A DNA stretch of 64,000 nucleotides, from positions 1,364,001 to 1,428,000 of the forward strand of contig JADCRB010000071.1 in NCBI GenBank assembly GCA_021464245.1, written 5' to 3'. Made by a program: the position numbers and the translations under genes. This document shows positions 36,105-49,233 of this stretch, piece by piece. Numbering within the stretch: the stretch's first letter is position 1; every line of letters starts with the position of its first letter. The DNA comes from Carallia brachiata. Lineage: Eukaryota > Streptophyta > Magnoliopsida > Malpighiales > Rhizophoraceae. A model generated the notes under the pieces. That model ran no database searches and had not been told where the DNA came from. It saw only the letters and a list, made by a program, of their open reading frames with translations.

Positions 36105-39100
36105 ACCCCTACCCCTCAGTTCAAAACATATTTAATAAATCTGTAAACATAAAAATATAAAAAATTTGAGAGAAAAATAAAATTTTAAAAATCTCTTAAG
36201 AAAATTTCTTTTTTTCTTACGTATTTTACTCTGTAATATACTCTTTTAACTCCTTTTTGAGAGATATTTCAGGAGTAAATCCCAAAAAATTTACTGTTTC
36301 CATTTTCAAGGTTATTTTTAGATTTATATTCTCGAATCGTTGTAGATCTGAAATTATTAGAATATAGATCTAAAAATATCAAAATATTACAAATCTGACT
36401 AAAATCAAATCTCATACGGCTCTCAGCAAAATCCAGGCAGCTCATCCGATAACAAGTCCCTTCGACTTTCGGTGAAATTAAGTCAAATCGGCTCAGATCA
36501 GATCTTTGTGATTCTTAACCGTAGTCTAAACGTTCAAATCAGATCCAATTTCAATCTACTCAATTCAAAAAAAAGCTGTGGAATTTACTGCTATCAAGAT
36601 CAACTCGTACAGCCCTTGACAGAGTCAAAAAAAAATAAGGAACACTAATTGGAGGATTTACAAAAATCGACCCCACGTAAATTTTTTTTTTTTTTTAAAT
36701 TTTTATTTATAATTTATTTTTATATTTTGATTTAATTATTTTAAGTTCGAAATTATCTGTTTCAGCGGAGTTTATATATATTCAGCCGATAAATGTGAAA
36801 AAAATAGGGCCGATTACGGGGCACTTGTCCTTATTGTAGTTTGCTGGTTGATATATACAAACTAACTACTGATCTTTGTTAATCCCTGCCTCGACAAGTA
36901 TCCCTCAGCTGTAGTGGATGGTCGGACATCAACTCACCAAGTGCGTCTAAATTTAAACTACATTAATTAACCACTACAGGACTAGATCGCCCTTGGAAGC
37001 ACTTTTTTTTAATAATGATATTCACATCCATTCAGTTTTTCGACTTGTTTCCACTATTTTATTTAAAAAGAACTAAAAATTTGTTTATAAGAGTATCTCT
37101 TTGCCTTAATTCGTAGATATCTCTCCGCTAAAATTGTTTTTTCACTTAAGATAGTTAAAAAAACGGAGGTTGAGAATTTTTTTTTAGACAAAAAAAATAT
37201 GTATTATCAATATATGTGATTCACATGTTTAAACTGAAGTCGGAAGTCACCTGTTACGTTTTTATTCAAATTTTTCATAGTTAGAACTCACCATTTAAAT
37301 ACTGTTAAACCGAATAAGTCTCTCATACGTTAATATCGATATTAATGACTATTAAATTAAATATTGTATTATACAAATCAACTCACTTTATCATAACAAA
37401 CCCACTAACTTACTACCAAACAACCTCCTTGAATGGTAAAGTTGAGAAATTGAGTTAAAATAAATAGCATTATTCAATTTTTCTTTGTTTTCGATTGGGC
37501 ACATTCCAGTGACCAAACTTAGCAATGGCCCGGTGGCACCGACGTGGTATATTTGTGCTCAAACAAGACATCAATTTGAGTTAAAGAAAGTGACTTCAAT
37601 AATGGGAATCATCCAAATATCGAATCATTTGAACAGAAGATATATGGCCATACATTTACTACGCCCTGCTGCCAGGTTAAGCTGAACACATTGAGACCCA
37701 AATTGTGACTCGGGGGAAGCAAAATATGGCAGTGATAATTTTGGCTTTGGAGACCGAAAAAGGATTGTTGCCCATTTTCCCATAGTAGTGTTAATGTAAA
37801 CGCTCAATTATCCTCACAAGATCCACACCTTTTCCTTCAAACGATGCGCGTGGATTTAGTAAACCCCACAAAGTAATTTTATGCTTGTTATAACTCTATT
37901 ATATAATTATATTTTAAGTATTATTACAGTGTTCACGTAAGTTATATGATAATATCTAATAATTTATTTATTTCTTTAATTTAATTATATAACGATTTAT
38001 ATCTCTTTAATTTTATATTAATCCCATCTAGAGAATCAATTTTCCTAATATTTAAGCAAATGTGAGAGAACTTGCATCGGTTTCTCAATCCCCAGATGAA
38101 GATTGGCCAAGAAACGACAGCTAGATCTTGGATGATCTTTTTTGTGTGGCCTAAACCACGCAATACGGACTACGAGCTTGTGAATTGTGATGTTAGGCAT
38201 GGCTGGTGAGGACATACGCTGCCGCTTGTCACAAGCGGGGTTTTTGATCTGAACTGGTTTTCTGAAGTTGCTCTCAACTCCCAAATTTAATCATGAAACA
38301 CTTTTTATTACATAAAATTAATTCGTGGAAAGTCGGTTCCAATATTAGCGGTGACTTTTCTTTTATTATATAACAAACATGTGCCGCTCGGTAATTTTTC
38401 TTTTCTTTTTTTTTTCCTCTGTAAAGTATATTTAATTATTTATATTTGACGGTAATTCACACAAAAAAAAAGAAGGTAAGTTATACAATAGAGTTTTTTT
38501 TTTTTTTCCCTCAATCTTATAATTTTATACTATTTTTAAAGATTTAAATTAAAAATAGAAAATAAAATAAAATATTTAAGATACCGGAAAAAAAAAATTT
38601 AAAAAGTATATTTATTGGATGAGTATTTATTGCAGAACCACTAGACACCAAGAGGTCCTGAAAATTTATGGAGATTTGTGCCCAAAGTTGGAACAGGTCG
38701 GCTGCCGAGACGGCCCCATCTTCAGTCCTCCCCTCCATCATCATTGGATACGTTGATACTGATATTTTAAGCCAAGTAACATCAAACGGTCGCATTATTT
38801 CAAGCTGTCGAAAAATCGAAGTATTAATTAAATACAGCATAGACTTTCGAGTGCATTCAACCGCGGCAGTTGTGGGTGTATATGTTTTCTTCAGTTTGTC
38901 CAAAGTAAAATATATGATTTTATCTCATATGGAGACTTTCTCACTAACTCTATGAAATTTGACGTAGTTCTTATGTAACTTGACCAACACTTTTTTTAAC
39001 AAGGTAGTTTGATTGATATTTTAATTTTTTTATTAATTTACATTTGAGTTTATTTGTTATCACTGGCTTTCTAATAAATAAAAATTGTACTAATATCTCG

Positions 39101-40332
39101 ACGTTAAATTTCAAATTTATTAACAATAAAATTGAAGGAGATCAACTTTAATCGAATTTAATAATTTTTAGATGATAAATTTATCTTATAGAATGTGCTC
39201 AAATCAGAACAACAGACGAAAAATATCCGACCTTAACCTAAACGCATCATGACAAAAATTCTTTTAGTTTGAGGACCGGATTCACACGCCAATAATTGGG
39301 TAAAAATTGCCGCAAGGCGCTAGCTCAAATTTAAAAGAACATCAAAGTTATATGCGCCGTGCATTTTGTCAAACAATCATGCATAACCCTCGCTGAGACG
39401 GCTGCCACTAGAGTCCACGAAGAAAAAAAAAAAAAGAAAAATATAATAGTATTAAATAGTTACGTTGTTAAAAATTAATTTAGTAACACTTAAATTTTTT
39501 TACGTGTTTTTTTTGTTTAAAAAAAAAACACAGAAATTATTCATTGATAACAAATTGCATTATTATTATTTTTTTATTTTATTGGAAACTTGCCTCCTGA
39601 CGAAAGAAGAAATTTTGAGCAAGCAGTTCTAATAATACTAAAATTATTATTCAATTTAAAAATCTCGAATTTAATTTTCAGTTAAACTTAATTTTAGAAA
39701 AAAAAGAGGACACGTGACGAGTTTGCCTGGTTGGAAACCAACAGCGAGTGGCAGGGGGAGCATGGGACAGATAGTTGGACTTGGCCGTTTTGGGGGGGAT
39801 GGGTGGGACCCATGCTTTCTCTGCTTTTCAAAAAAAATTTCCGTTGGATTTTTGAAATTTAATGAGGGGGCTGCAGGGCTGCAGTGGACCCTTTGACTAC
39901 TCCCGTTTTATTTTTTTATTATATTATTTTTTATAATTTATAAATAATTTTTTATAAAATAATATAAAAATATGTAATAAGTATAAAAATTTATAATTAG
40001 ATTTATTTTTTTAATAAATATAATTTAATCATAATTTTATATTATATAATAAATAAAATATATTTAAATAAAAAAATAATAAATTCAACATAATATTATT
40101 TTTTATAATATAATAAAAATAATTTAAATTATCTCATAAAAAAATAATATAATTTTTTTTATATTACAAATTATCTACATAATATAAAATAATTGTAATT
40201 AATATAAAAATTTATTGTGCCTAAATAAATTTAAAAAAAATTTCTGCATTTTTCTTTTCTTTTTTCTTTTTTCTCTCATGGAAGGAAACTCCAACATATA
40301 AGTTGCAGTTGGTTGTTTTTTTTAAGGCTTCT

Positions 40333-40370
40333 TCTTAATTAATTAATTAATTATCAATTAATTAATTATC
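40333..40370. repeat. (TTAA)n short repeat
   Basis: Runs of AATTAATT interrupted by ATC, in the 5' flank of the ROP gene. Confidence 0.8.
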
Positions 40371-40573
40371 TTTTGGAATTATATACACACCTTGTACCTT
40401 TTCTTTATCTTCTCTGCTTGTCTTTAACTTCTTATGTTCAACCTTTTCTTCCAACAAGAATAAGGTGGGGGTTTAGCTAAAAGGAAGAGCAAGCAATTAC
40501 TACTATTTACTAGTTGCTTGCGGTTGTGCAAAGCAAAGCTGTTTTTGGGTTGCTTGATTGGTCTCAGAAGAGG

Positions 40574-40949
40574 ATGAGTGCTTCCAAGTTCATTAAATGT
40601 GTTACAGTTGGAGATGGAGCTGTTGGCAAGACCTGTATGCTCATTTGTTATACCAGCAACAAATTTCCCACTGTAACTCTCTCTCTCTCTCTCTCATTTC
40701 CTTCCTTTTTTGTACCTAACCTCCTCCCTGGCCTTTCTTCTTCCTCCTTTTGTTTTACCCCATTTCCTGCTTTGGCTACATTGTTAAATTCTATCTATGA
40801 ATTTTAGGGTCATTTCTTCACAAGGGTTTTTCTTTTTTTTTTTCAACCTTAAAGTGGATCCAAGTAAAAAGATTGCATCTTTGTTGGTTTTGGTAAATCT
40901 TTGCCCTTTTGCAAGAAATGGGCTTTCTGTTTCGAGTCTTTACAGATTT

Positions 40950-41020
<71 letters not shown>

Positions 41021-42946
41021 CATGCCTTATGTTGTGTTTGTTGTTGGCAGGATTACATTCCCACAGTGTTTGATAATTTCAGCGCTAATGTGTCTGTTGA
41101 TGGGAACATTGTCAATTTGGGACTATGGGACACTGCAGGTATATATTTGGATTTTCATTCTTTAGCCTAAGTTCTTGTATGTTTCAATGCTGCTTTGCAA
41201 CAAAATTTTTATGGGTTGTTGTTTAGTGTTTTTGGCTGGTATTCTCATTATGACTAATGCCTTCAATTTCTTCTTAATTTTCTGAAAAACTCTCCTGGTC
41301 CTCAATTAAAGGTCAGGAGGATTATAGCAGGCTGAGGCCACTGAGTTACAGGGGTGCAGATATATTTGTGTTGGCTTTCTCGTTAATTAGTAGGGCAAGT
41401 TATGAAAATGTCCTCAAGAAGGTACATACTTTGATGCTGATTGCTTTCTCCTCTTTCATTTCCAGAAACACCACCTTTTGCCTTTTCCACTTTCACTTTC
41501 CTTTTGTTATCGCTAACTTTGGAGCCTATTTTGCGGAAAAAACAAAAAAAAAGAAAAGTGCCTTATGCTTATAATGTTAAATTGTAAAGCCCGATCTAGC
41601 AGTTAAGTTTTCATCCGGCAAACATGTTTCTTTTTCTGGTCATTTTTTAAAAGTGGGATCCTTCTCTTTTTTGTAAATAGCTTGTGATTCTGAATTTGCA
41701 TGCAAAGGAGATCGGTGACTGAAATTTTACTTTTCAATCTTTTCTCAGTGGATGCCTGAACTTCGTAGGTTTGCACCCAATGTTCCAATCGTTCTTGTTG
41801 GAACGAAATTAGGTAAGAAACTTGCCATGCTAACATTGAGAAAATGCTTATTGGAATTTCTGTTGGCCAATGTTGTGTATTCTGCTGAGATACATTCAAT
41901 TTATCTGTCACAGATCTTCGCGAAGACAGAGGATATCTAGCTGATCACATGAACCCTAATGTCATAACATCTGCACAGGTCTGCATTAGTGACTTTCGCT
42001 CCGAACTTCAAGGTTATTTGTGGTTTGTATATGTAGCTCAACTTCAAAGTGTAATGAATAGGGAGAGGAGCTAAGGAAACAGATTGGTGCAGCAGCATAT
42101 ATTGAATGCAGCTCTAAGACTCAGCAGGTAGATTACTCTCAACAACTAGAGAGTTTACGAGTCTTTTATGCGTCATCTGTAAGGTTAAATTCTATTTGCA
42201 TTTCTTGTTGGATAACACTAATAAGGATTTCATTCCCATTGTTCAGAATGTCAAGGCTGTCTTTGATACTGCTATCAAGGTTGTTCTTCAACCTCCAAGG
42301 AGGAAGGAGGTGGCGAGGAAGAAAAGGCGCCAAAGTCCAGTTCGTGCAATTGCGTTAGTTCTTCATTCTTTTCTCTCATTTGATGTTTTCTTGCCAATGT
42401 ATGCATTATTAATCTGCCATATCACATCATATGGAAATAATATAGCTGCTGGCCATTGCACCCAAAGTTGACCTTCTCCCACAAGATGGAGGTCCCAACT
42501 TTGTGGTTGTCAGGCTCCGAAAAACCAATTCAACTGGCTCTGATAGTAACCTCTATGTACAAATGACTAGACGACATGTGTATTCACCAAACTATTTGTA
42601 TCCTGTTTTATGCCATAAAATTCTTTCGAATGAAGAGAAAAAAGATAACCAGAGGATTGAGTCAGAGGCTGGGGCAGCTTCCATATGTCCAAACATTTGG
42701 TAAGCTAATTATCCCGCCTATTGTCTCTTTGGCTTGTCTTTATGTGGACATAAGATATCGATGATGCACTCATATTTTCATCATCAAGCTCAAATATAGT
42801 GTCGAATCCGTTACCTTTCTGAACTACAGGTTACTTCCTGTCTAGAAAGAGTTTTCATTTCTATTACTCATAAACTGATTAATTTATGACTACCCTGACG
42901 ATTTATCAACTGCAGGAGCATCATGTGTGGAGGTTGCGTTGCTTAG
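40574..42946 (+). CDS. Type-II ROP/RAC small GTPase
   Basis: Plant Rho-type GTPase, a membrane-bound switch for polarity, the cytoskeleton and hormone signalling. Eight exons: 40574-40672, 41051-41138, 41312-41421, 41749-41812, 41914-41978, 42062-42127, 42247-42353 and 42916-42946, all GT-AG with consistent phase, giving 209 residues. The G motifs are GDGAVGKT (13-20), effector Thr38, DTAG (60-63), GTKLD (117-121) and ECSSK. The eighth exon, which replaces a CAAX box, marks type II. A polybasic stretch ([11 protein letters not shown]) precedes the end SIMCGGCVA. The box cysteine normally found about six residues upstream of CGG (in a GC pair) is replaced by Val196-Arg197. Cys204 and Cys207 remain as possible S-acylation sites. 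Closest relatives are ROP9/ROP10/ROP11-type proteins. Confidence 0.95.
40675..40696 (+). repeat. (CT)n microsatellite in ROP intron 1
   Basis: The CT run begins six bases after the exon 1 donor site. Confidence 0.9.
40952..41020 (+). repeat. (CT)n-(TA)n compound microsatellite in ROP intron 1
   Basis: About 16 CT units followed directly by about 18 TA units, ending 30 bp before the exon 2 acceptor. It could be used as a polymorphic marker. Confidence 0.95.
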
Positions 42947-44200
42947 GAGAACATCGTGATGGTTGTATTTAAAGTGTTTCCCCAGCCTTTTGACTTGAAG
43001 GATTAATGTCCAGAAAAATGAGTTCAGGTGGTGCCAATTCCTGACAGCCATCTACTTGCGCCCGACTGTCATTTAGCCTCCAGAACAGATCCCCCACTTT
43101 AAGAAGTACTTAATTTTCCTGTCACGAACCGATTAGAGGAAGCATAGAGGGAATTGTTCATTCTCTCCTTATCTTCTGTACTTTCGGATGTTGCTTTTGC
43201 GTGAATCTGAGTTCTAGTTCATGTACCATTCGATAAAGTAGTAGGTCTTTCTTTAATCTTTACTCATGGGCTATACAAATCATGAATTGCGTAGTCATCT
43301 ATGTAAAAAAGTGCATCTTTCTAACCTTGCTTCAGGATTTGGCATATTTTAAATGGTTATATAGTCTGTTCGTTGTATGCTCTTGCATATATAGATATCC
43401 TGTTGTCGCGTTCTTATGCATAGCATACATACATGTCTTCAGTTCTTCAAAAAACAAGTCCATTAACCAATTTAGCCGGCTACAAGTGCTTCAGGGGAGA
43501 GATTGAGGGTTTAAATTTCGTTGTCTCTCAAATTTCTATGAAATGTGAGCTTTAGGTTTAAAAAAAAAATGTCATTTATAAAAGGAAAATGGGATATCAT
43601 AGGCCATAATGACAATAGTGTTTTTATGCCTTTTCCTCTGCCAGGGTAAAATCAAGTAGGAATGAAATTCCATTATTTTTTCGTTCCGATTAATTGACTT
43701 CTATTGAAATTCCAACTTGATTTTTCTACTGATTCCAACTTGGTGTGCGTAAGAAATGATTAGACTTTTAAATTTTACGAGGCCCATGCAGTGTGGACTA
43801 ACAATGGAATCAGTACCCAAAAATGCTTATGTGGGCTGAGCTTAGCTTACGTGAGAGTGACAGGGGGAATGTATGTTTAAATTCTTTTTTTTTTGGGTTT
43901 TTTTTTTAATTTTCATGCATCAAATAAGGCCTTTAAAATAAGTTATAAATTGTAAATTCTTGTAAAAAAAATGGTTTGAGTTTTTAATCAATTATAATTA
44001 TTACTTATAATACAAATAACCATAAAAAAGTTGTATTAAAATAAAAAATTATAACCACCAATACAATTTTATATTTTGTTGAACAAAAAAAAATAATATG
44101 TATGCAGTTATTGCACTTATACACCAAATTGATTTTATTTGATTACATGGATCTATGACAGCGGTCTTTTTAATATTTTTCAAAACTTAATGGCCGGTTT
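42947..44200. other. ROP 3' flank and intergenic
   Basis: Probable 3' UTR to about 43260 (T-rich, no clear AATAAA), then AT-rich sequence. The short ORF at 43282-43506 has no motif. Confidence 0.4.
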
Positions 44201-44660
44201 ATTTTACTTTTTTTTAAGTAGAAAAATAATTTTTTATTTATTACTGTAATCATTATTTTATTAATTATTTATTATTTTTTACGTTTTCTTTATCTATATT
44301 TTTTTATTTATCTAAATAATTTATTTTTCTCTCATAAATTACTATTTAATTTTTTTAATATATTTTTTATTTATCTAAATAATTTATTTTCTGTCCCTCA
44401 CAAAAGGCTTTAGTGATTTGAGTGCAAAACTTTTATTATAAAGGTTTTTACTTTAAATCTTAAAAAAATATATATGAGATTTTTTAATAGACCTCTTAAT
44501 AAATAAAAAAAATAAAAAATAATTTATTTTTTTATCACTTTTTCTTCTTCTAAATTATTATTTATTTTTCTTCCTCCATACTTACTTTTTTTATACTTTC
44601 TAAATTTATTCAAATAATTTATTTTTCATATACTGTGTTTTCCATTATTGTCCTTTCCAC
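44200..44660 (-). repeat. AT-rich element with ~95-bp internal repeats, copy 2 (reverse)
   Basis: On the minus strand it contains AAATAGTAATTTATGAGAGA and AATAAATTATTTAGAT words in the same order as the units at 30.95 kb. It ends close upstream of the CDKF-like gene, within about 150 bp of its start. Confidence 0.55.
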
Positions 44661-44802
44661 ACTTTTCCTCTCATTTAAACACGCCACAAAAGGAATGCAT
44701 CACAAATCTCATCAAGACTTCAAGTTTGGGACAGACACGAAGGAAATAGAACTCGAGGGGTCGCTTTAGACCAAATTAATTTCCAAATTCGGCACTGGCA
44801 CC

Positions 44803-46720
44803 ATGGATCACTCGCCGTCGTCTCCACCGCCGCCTGGTAAGAGTTGGAGCATCCACACCCGACCCGAGATCGTTGCCAAGTACGAAATCCAAGAACGGGT
44901 CGGCTCCGGCGCCTACGCCGACGTCTACAAGGCCCGCCGCCTGGCCGACAACAGGACGGTGGCCCTCAAGGAAGTCCACGACTACCAGGCCGCATTCCGC
45001 GAAATCGAGGCCCTTCAGGTCCTCCACAACTGCCCCAACGTCATCGTTTTGCACGAGTACTTTTGGAGGGAGGACGAGGACGCCGTGCTCGTCCTGGAGT
45101 TCTTGAGGACCGACCTGTCGGCGGTGATCAGGGACGCCAAGAGGAATGGTCTCAGTACTGGGCAGGTCAAGAGATGGATGGTCCAGATTTTGTGTGGGGT
45201 TGACGCGTGTCACCGGAATATGATCGCCCACCGTGATTTGAAACCTGGTAATTTGCTGATTTCTGATGATGGGTTCCTCAAGTTAGCTGATTTTGGTCAG
45301 GTAAATTGCTTTTTTATTGTTTTTAATTCTAATACTTTATTTATTCACTTTTGATCATTGTTATTTTGAAAAGAAGAAGAAATTGATTGCTGTTGACACA
45401 ACTTTCGAGTTGTTGATCTTTCTGTGATCATCAAGATCCGATGCTAACTTAATAGTGAGGACAACGTCAAGAACTAATAATCTGGTGCATTGGCTTGTTG
45501 AATTACCATGCTTAATTGCTTATTGGAGGTCCGTTGTGAGCTCGAAAACGGAATTTATATTTTTATGTTAGTTTTGGTAGAGTCTGTCTCTTTGAAAGAA
45601 ATTTTAATTCTGATTAGTTGTATGAACAAAGAAAGGTATTGGAAATGTTCATGTCTATGTGCATTCTTGATAAGTGGAGTGTTCTTTCACTGACTCGCAT
45701 AGCTTAACGTGACTATGAGATTTGTGAAAACTGTGAGAATGTATGAACAAAGGGGTAAAATATGCATTTTCTTTTTCTCAGGCAAGGATACTCATGGAAC
45801 CTGGATTTGTTGCAACTGATGAAGACCCTCCTCAGTCATATGAAACAAACCCTTTAAATCAGGAACATGTTGCTATGTTAGTTGATGTTCATGCAATGGA
45901 GAACTTATCCCGGCAAGGATATGGAGACCAAGACCATGGTACCAAGGGAAAAGAAGAGTCTTTTAGAGATACTGGCAAGTCCAGGGCTCAAGATTCCATG
46001 GATGAAATGGACAAGGAAACTAGTGTTCATGATGGAAACACGTCCTGTCTTGCCACTGGCACAGCAAGCGATATAGGGGATGATATTTTAAACAGCCCTT
46101 ATTCTTATGAGGTTGACGAGGCGGGGGATGAAGGGCATGGTTCTCTCACTTCATGTGTTGGGACTCGCTGGTTCAGGGCCCCTGAGCTACTCTACGGATC
46201 TACAAACTATGGGCTGGAGGTTGATTTGTGGTCCTTGGGTTGCATTTTTGCTGAGCTTTTGATGCTTGAGGCCCTTTTCCCAGGGGTTTCTGATATCGAT
46301 CAACTCAGCAGAATCATCAGTGTATTAGGCAACTTGACAGAAGAAGTGTGGCCAGGCTGTTTAAAACTTCCAGATTATGGAACAATTTCTTTTGCCAAGG
46401 TGGAAAATCCCACCGGTATAGAAGGTTGCCTTGCTAAGTGTTCCCCGGATGAAATTTCTCTGGTCAAGAAGCTTCTTTGCTACGACCCAGCTAGCAGAGC
46501 TACGGCAATGGAATTACTCCACGATGAATACTTCAGCAAAGAGCCTCTTCCTGTGCCCATCTCTGAGCTTCAAGTTCCTTTAACAGGCAGTGCGCACGAT
46601 GAGGATTCTCCTGGAGGCTGGTATGACTACAATGATATGGGATCAGATTCTGATTTTGACGAATTCAGCCCCATGAACATTACAACCACCAGTACTGGTT
46701 TTTCCATACGGTTCTCGTGA
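44803..46720 (+). CDS. CDKF-1: CDKF;1-type CDK-activating kinase
   Basis: Plant-specific CDK-activating kinase kinase. The Arabidopsis relative phosphorylates CDKD kinases and supports RNA polymerase II CTD phosphorylation. Two exons, 44803-45300 and 45782-46720, give 478 residues, close to the Arabidopsis length. Kinase marks are GSGAYADV (34-41), catalytic VALK Lys56, HRDLKPGN (143-150), DFG (163-165) and activation-loop GTRWFRAPE with Thr294. Between DFG and APE lies the long acidic, Ser/Asp-rich insert (about 125 residues) typical of CDKF and absent from other CDKs. The PSTAIRE helix is not of the cyclin-binding type. The ATG follows GGCACC. Exon 1 is strikingly GC-rich compared with its surroundings. 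Confidence 0.94.
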
Positions 46721-48177
46721 GCCCTAAGGAGCAAAGAGCATTGAGGTACCTTGAATTTCAAATTTCTGTGCTACTTGAGGGGCGGTAGCCGTCCATAATT
46801 TGATGGGACAAAGTTTTGGATATTAGTAATCAAAGAGTAATACGAGAAACTTTACACTGTTTGTAAAATCAACAGAGATTGCAATATCATGATTATTTTC
46901 ACCCTTGTCATCCTTTGTCAAAAAAATGTTGTACCTGAACAGTTGTGTGGTAATATGGTTACTTAAATAAAAATGTGCCTTCGGCAAAACGAAAGTGAGC
47001 AAGCGCTTTCAGGATGGCTAAAAAGGCCCTCGAGTATGAGTTCTTACGTAAGGAACCATTCCGTTCCATTATTCACTTATCTAATCTTGAAACCAACTTA
47101 AATCATTGTCTCCCTTGGATCATTCTCTCCTCTTACCGCGTCATCTACTTGAATCTGGTTTCTTCTCTTACTTGGAGCATCTGTAAGCGTATTTTAAAAC
47201 TTGTCCAAACCAGATTTGGGGTTAAGAAGTTTTGAGATTGGTTTCTTTATGCGGTATAGACCCGTCTTGATTCTTTTTGGATCTTCTTAGGTTTTTTTTG
47301 GATGTTATTTTGTATTGTCAAGACTGCAAAGAAAATCTACCATATTTGCACCGGTGCACTGCTCGTAACGTCTTGAGATGGTTGGAAGTGTGGGCTTGTG
47401 GCTTTTTCCAATTGAGATTCAATTTTTTTTAAAAAAAATATAATTGACGTTCTGCTCGGCTGGAAGTTTTGCGGTTGCGGGTTAAGATCGGTGCATTTGA
47501 TTTGAAATGGAAAAAGGAAAAAAGTACTGTTATGTAGACTGAAAAAATAAGACCTAAAATAGATAAAAAATTTTGTTATTTAATTAAGTGTTTTTTGTGT
47601 GCAATAAAACGTTGAATTTTTATAATAAATAAATAAATAAAAAATATTTTTAAATTTTATTATAATAATTCAACATTTTATTATACAAATAGATTAATTA
47701 ATTATATAAAAAAAATTTGTCTTATTTGCGTCTTTTTCTTTCCGTCCACCCACTTTTTTTCAAAGGAAAAATAAGATTGTACTTTCATTAGTCAACCGTT
47801 ATCTTTATTACGTGGCACATCGTTACCTAGGTGCACAGCGCCAGTGGTGACAACAAGGCGCATGATGGGAAGCAAATAGAGGATATCCACAGGTGGAGAG
47901 GATGGCGTGTACGGATTGGCATGGGTTATTTTATTTTATTATTGTTTTGTAAACTAAAACTAAGATTTTTCAAAAAAAAAACAAAATAAAAAAATTACCA
48001 TGTCCTGCTGATTATATCTGACATGGAAAAAGTGGTCAGACAAGGCTGGCGACAACGGCTGAGAATAAAAGACACTGATAAAAAAAGGTGAAATATGTAG
48101 TATAAGAAAATTAATGAATAAAATCGAAAAGAATGTAAAGATGAGAGTGAAAACTGGTTTTCTGCCATTTGCAATCA

Positions 48178-48221
<44 letters not shown>

Positions 48222-49233
48222 ATCAAAGTTTATTAAAAGGTTAATTAAACAATAAATTACATAAGAAAAATAATTATTCTATTTTTATAAATCACATATT
48301 CCCAATCCAAGGGATTTGTCATTTGTTTGCATGCAGATACAGACAGCGTATTATAATTATTATTTAATAATTCACGACACATTACAGATCTTAGCATGGA
48401 TATTATACTCCCTTTCAAGTTTCAATACATGTGCGAATGCGAGTTTCTCTTTTTTATTGCATTTTCTTACAAGGCTCTACTAATTTCCAACAGGTGACTG
48501 ATCGATCGAAACCCTTCAGCGTTGCTTCAATGGATGAATTTCGTCCTCGAACGATCAATCGGGTTTCTGGGGTAACAGTGACAACAAGCATAGCGGGCTG
48601 CCTCCTCAAACTACAGCAATTAGGTTTCAACCCAGCACATCGGAGAAATTTGAAAAATGAAGCACGCGTCTTTCAGCTAACCTGCGCAGAAAACAATTAA
48701 CCTGACGGACCTTGAAGCCATTAAATGACATAAAAATGTCATATTAATGTCAAACATAGAGCCAAGTGCTCAGGTGAAACGCGTCATTGGAGATTGTTGA
48801 TCTAAGTTTTGTTCAGTATAATTCCAATACCTACTCACTGTATAGACAATAAATTCACTTTGGAATGACTTTTCCATTTTTACTGAACAATTCCATCAAA
48901 GAGACATCAGAAATAGAGCAGTTCGACATTTACGTCCACTTTATTCAATCAGAATTAACAATTATTATACATAAAAATACGTAAAAATTGTAATCACCAA
49001 TTATTATTGTATTTTTGTAGGTCGGTGCCCTAGCCTTTTCCGTTTATCATGTCACCGTAATATCCTTGTTCTCTAAAACAAAAAATTATGCTTCCAATCT
49101 CTAATGACGGTGTAAGTATGTTACATGACAACAAAATATTGCACTAAACATCTCGCCCCAAACCCTCTCTCTCCTCCCCACCTTCCCAGGGTTTTGTTTA
49201 ATTCCTACTTGTTTCATGCAACCCACATAAAGC
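46721..49233. other. Intergenic between CDKF-like and sugar transporter genes (convergent)
   Basis: 3' flanks of two converging genes. Short ORFs (47014-47235, 48431-48700) lack motifs. A long (TA)n run lies at about 48184-48219. The rest is AT-rich. Confidence 0.5.
48184..48219. repeat. (TA)n microsatellite
   Basis: Uninterrupted TA run of about 18 units. Confidence 0.9.

Larger units (their letters stand above)
33700..40500. other. Long AT-rich intergenic region
   Basis: Nearly 7 kb with no gene I can support. ORFs of 60-120 codons (for example 38544-38903 minus and 38668-38955 plus, which overlap antisense) show no motif and are probably chance. There is a promoter-like cluster near 35.96-36.1 kb (separate entry) and a very AT-rich block at about 39905-40240 upstream of the ROP gene. 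Confidence 0.5.

Noticed and set aside
36100..36660. Calling the region after the orphan TATA box a viral (pararetroviral) insertion
   Set aside because: No reverse transcriptase, movement protein or coat motif is present. A promoter-like layout alone is not enough.
38544..38955. Overlapping ORFs of 119 (minus) and 95 (plus) codons
   Set aside because: They overlap antisense, have no start context, motif or splice support, and are probably chance.
44776..45231. 151-codon minus-strand ORF over CDKF exon 1
   Set aside because: It is the antisense shadow of a GC-rich coding exon with clear kinase motifs on the plus strand.
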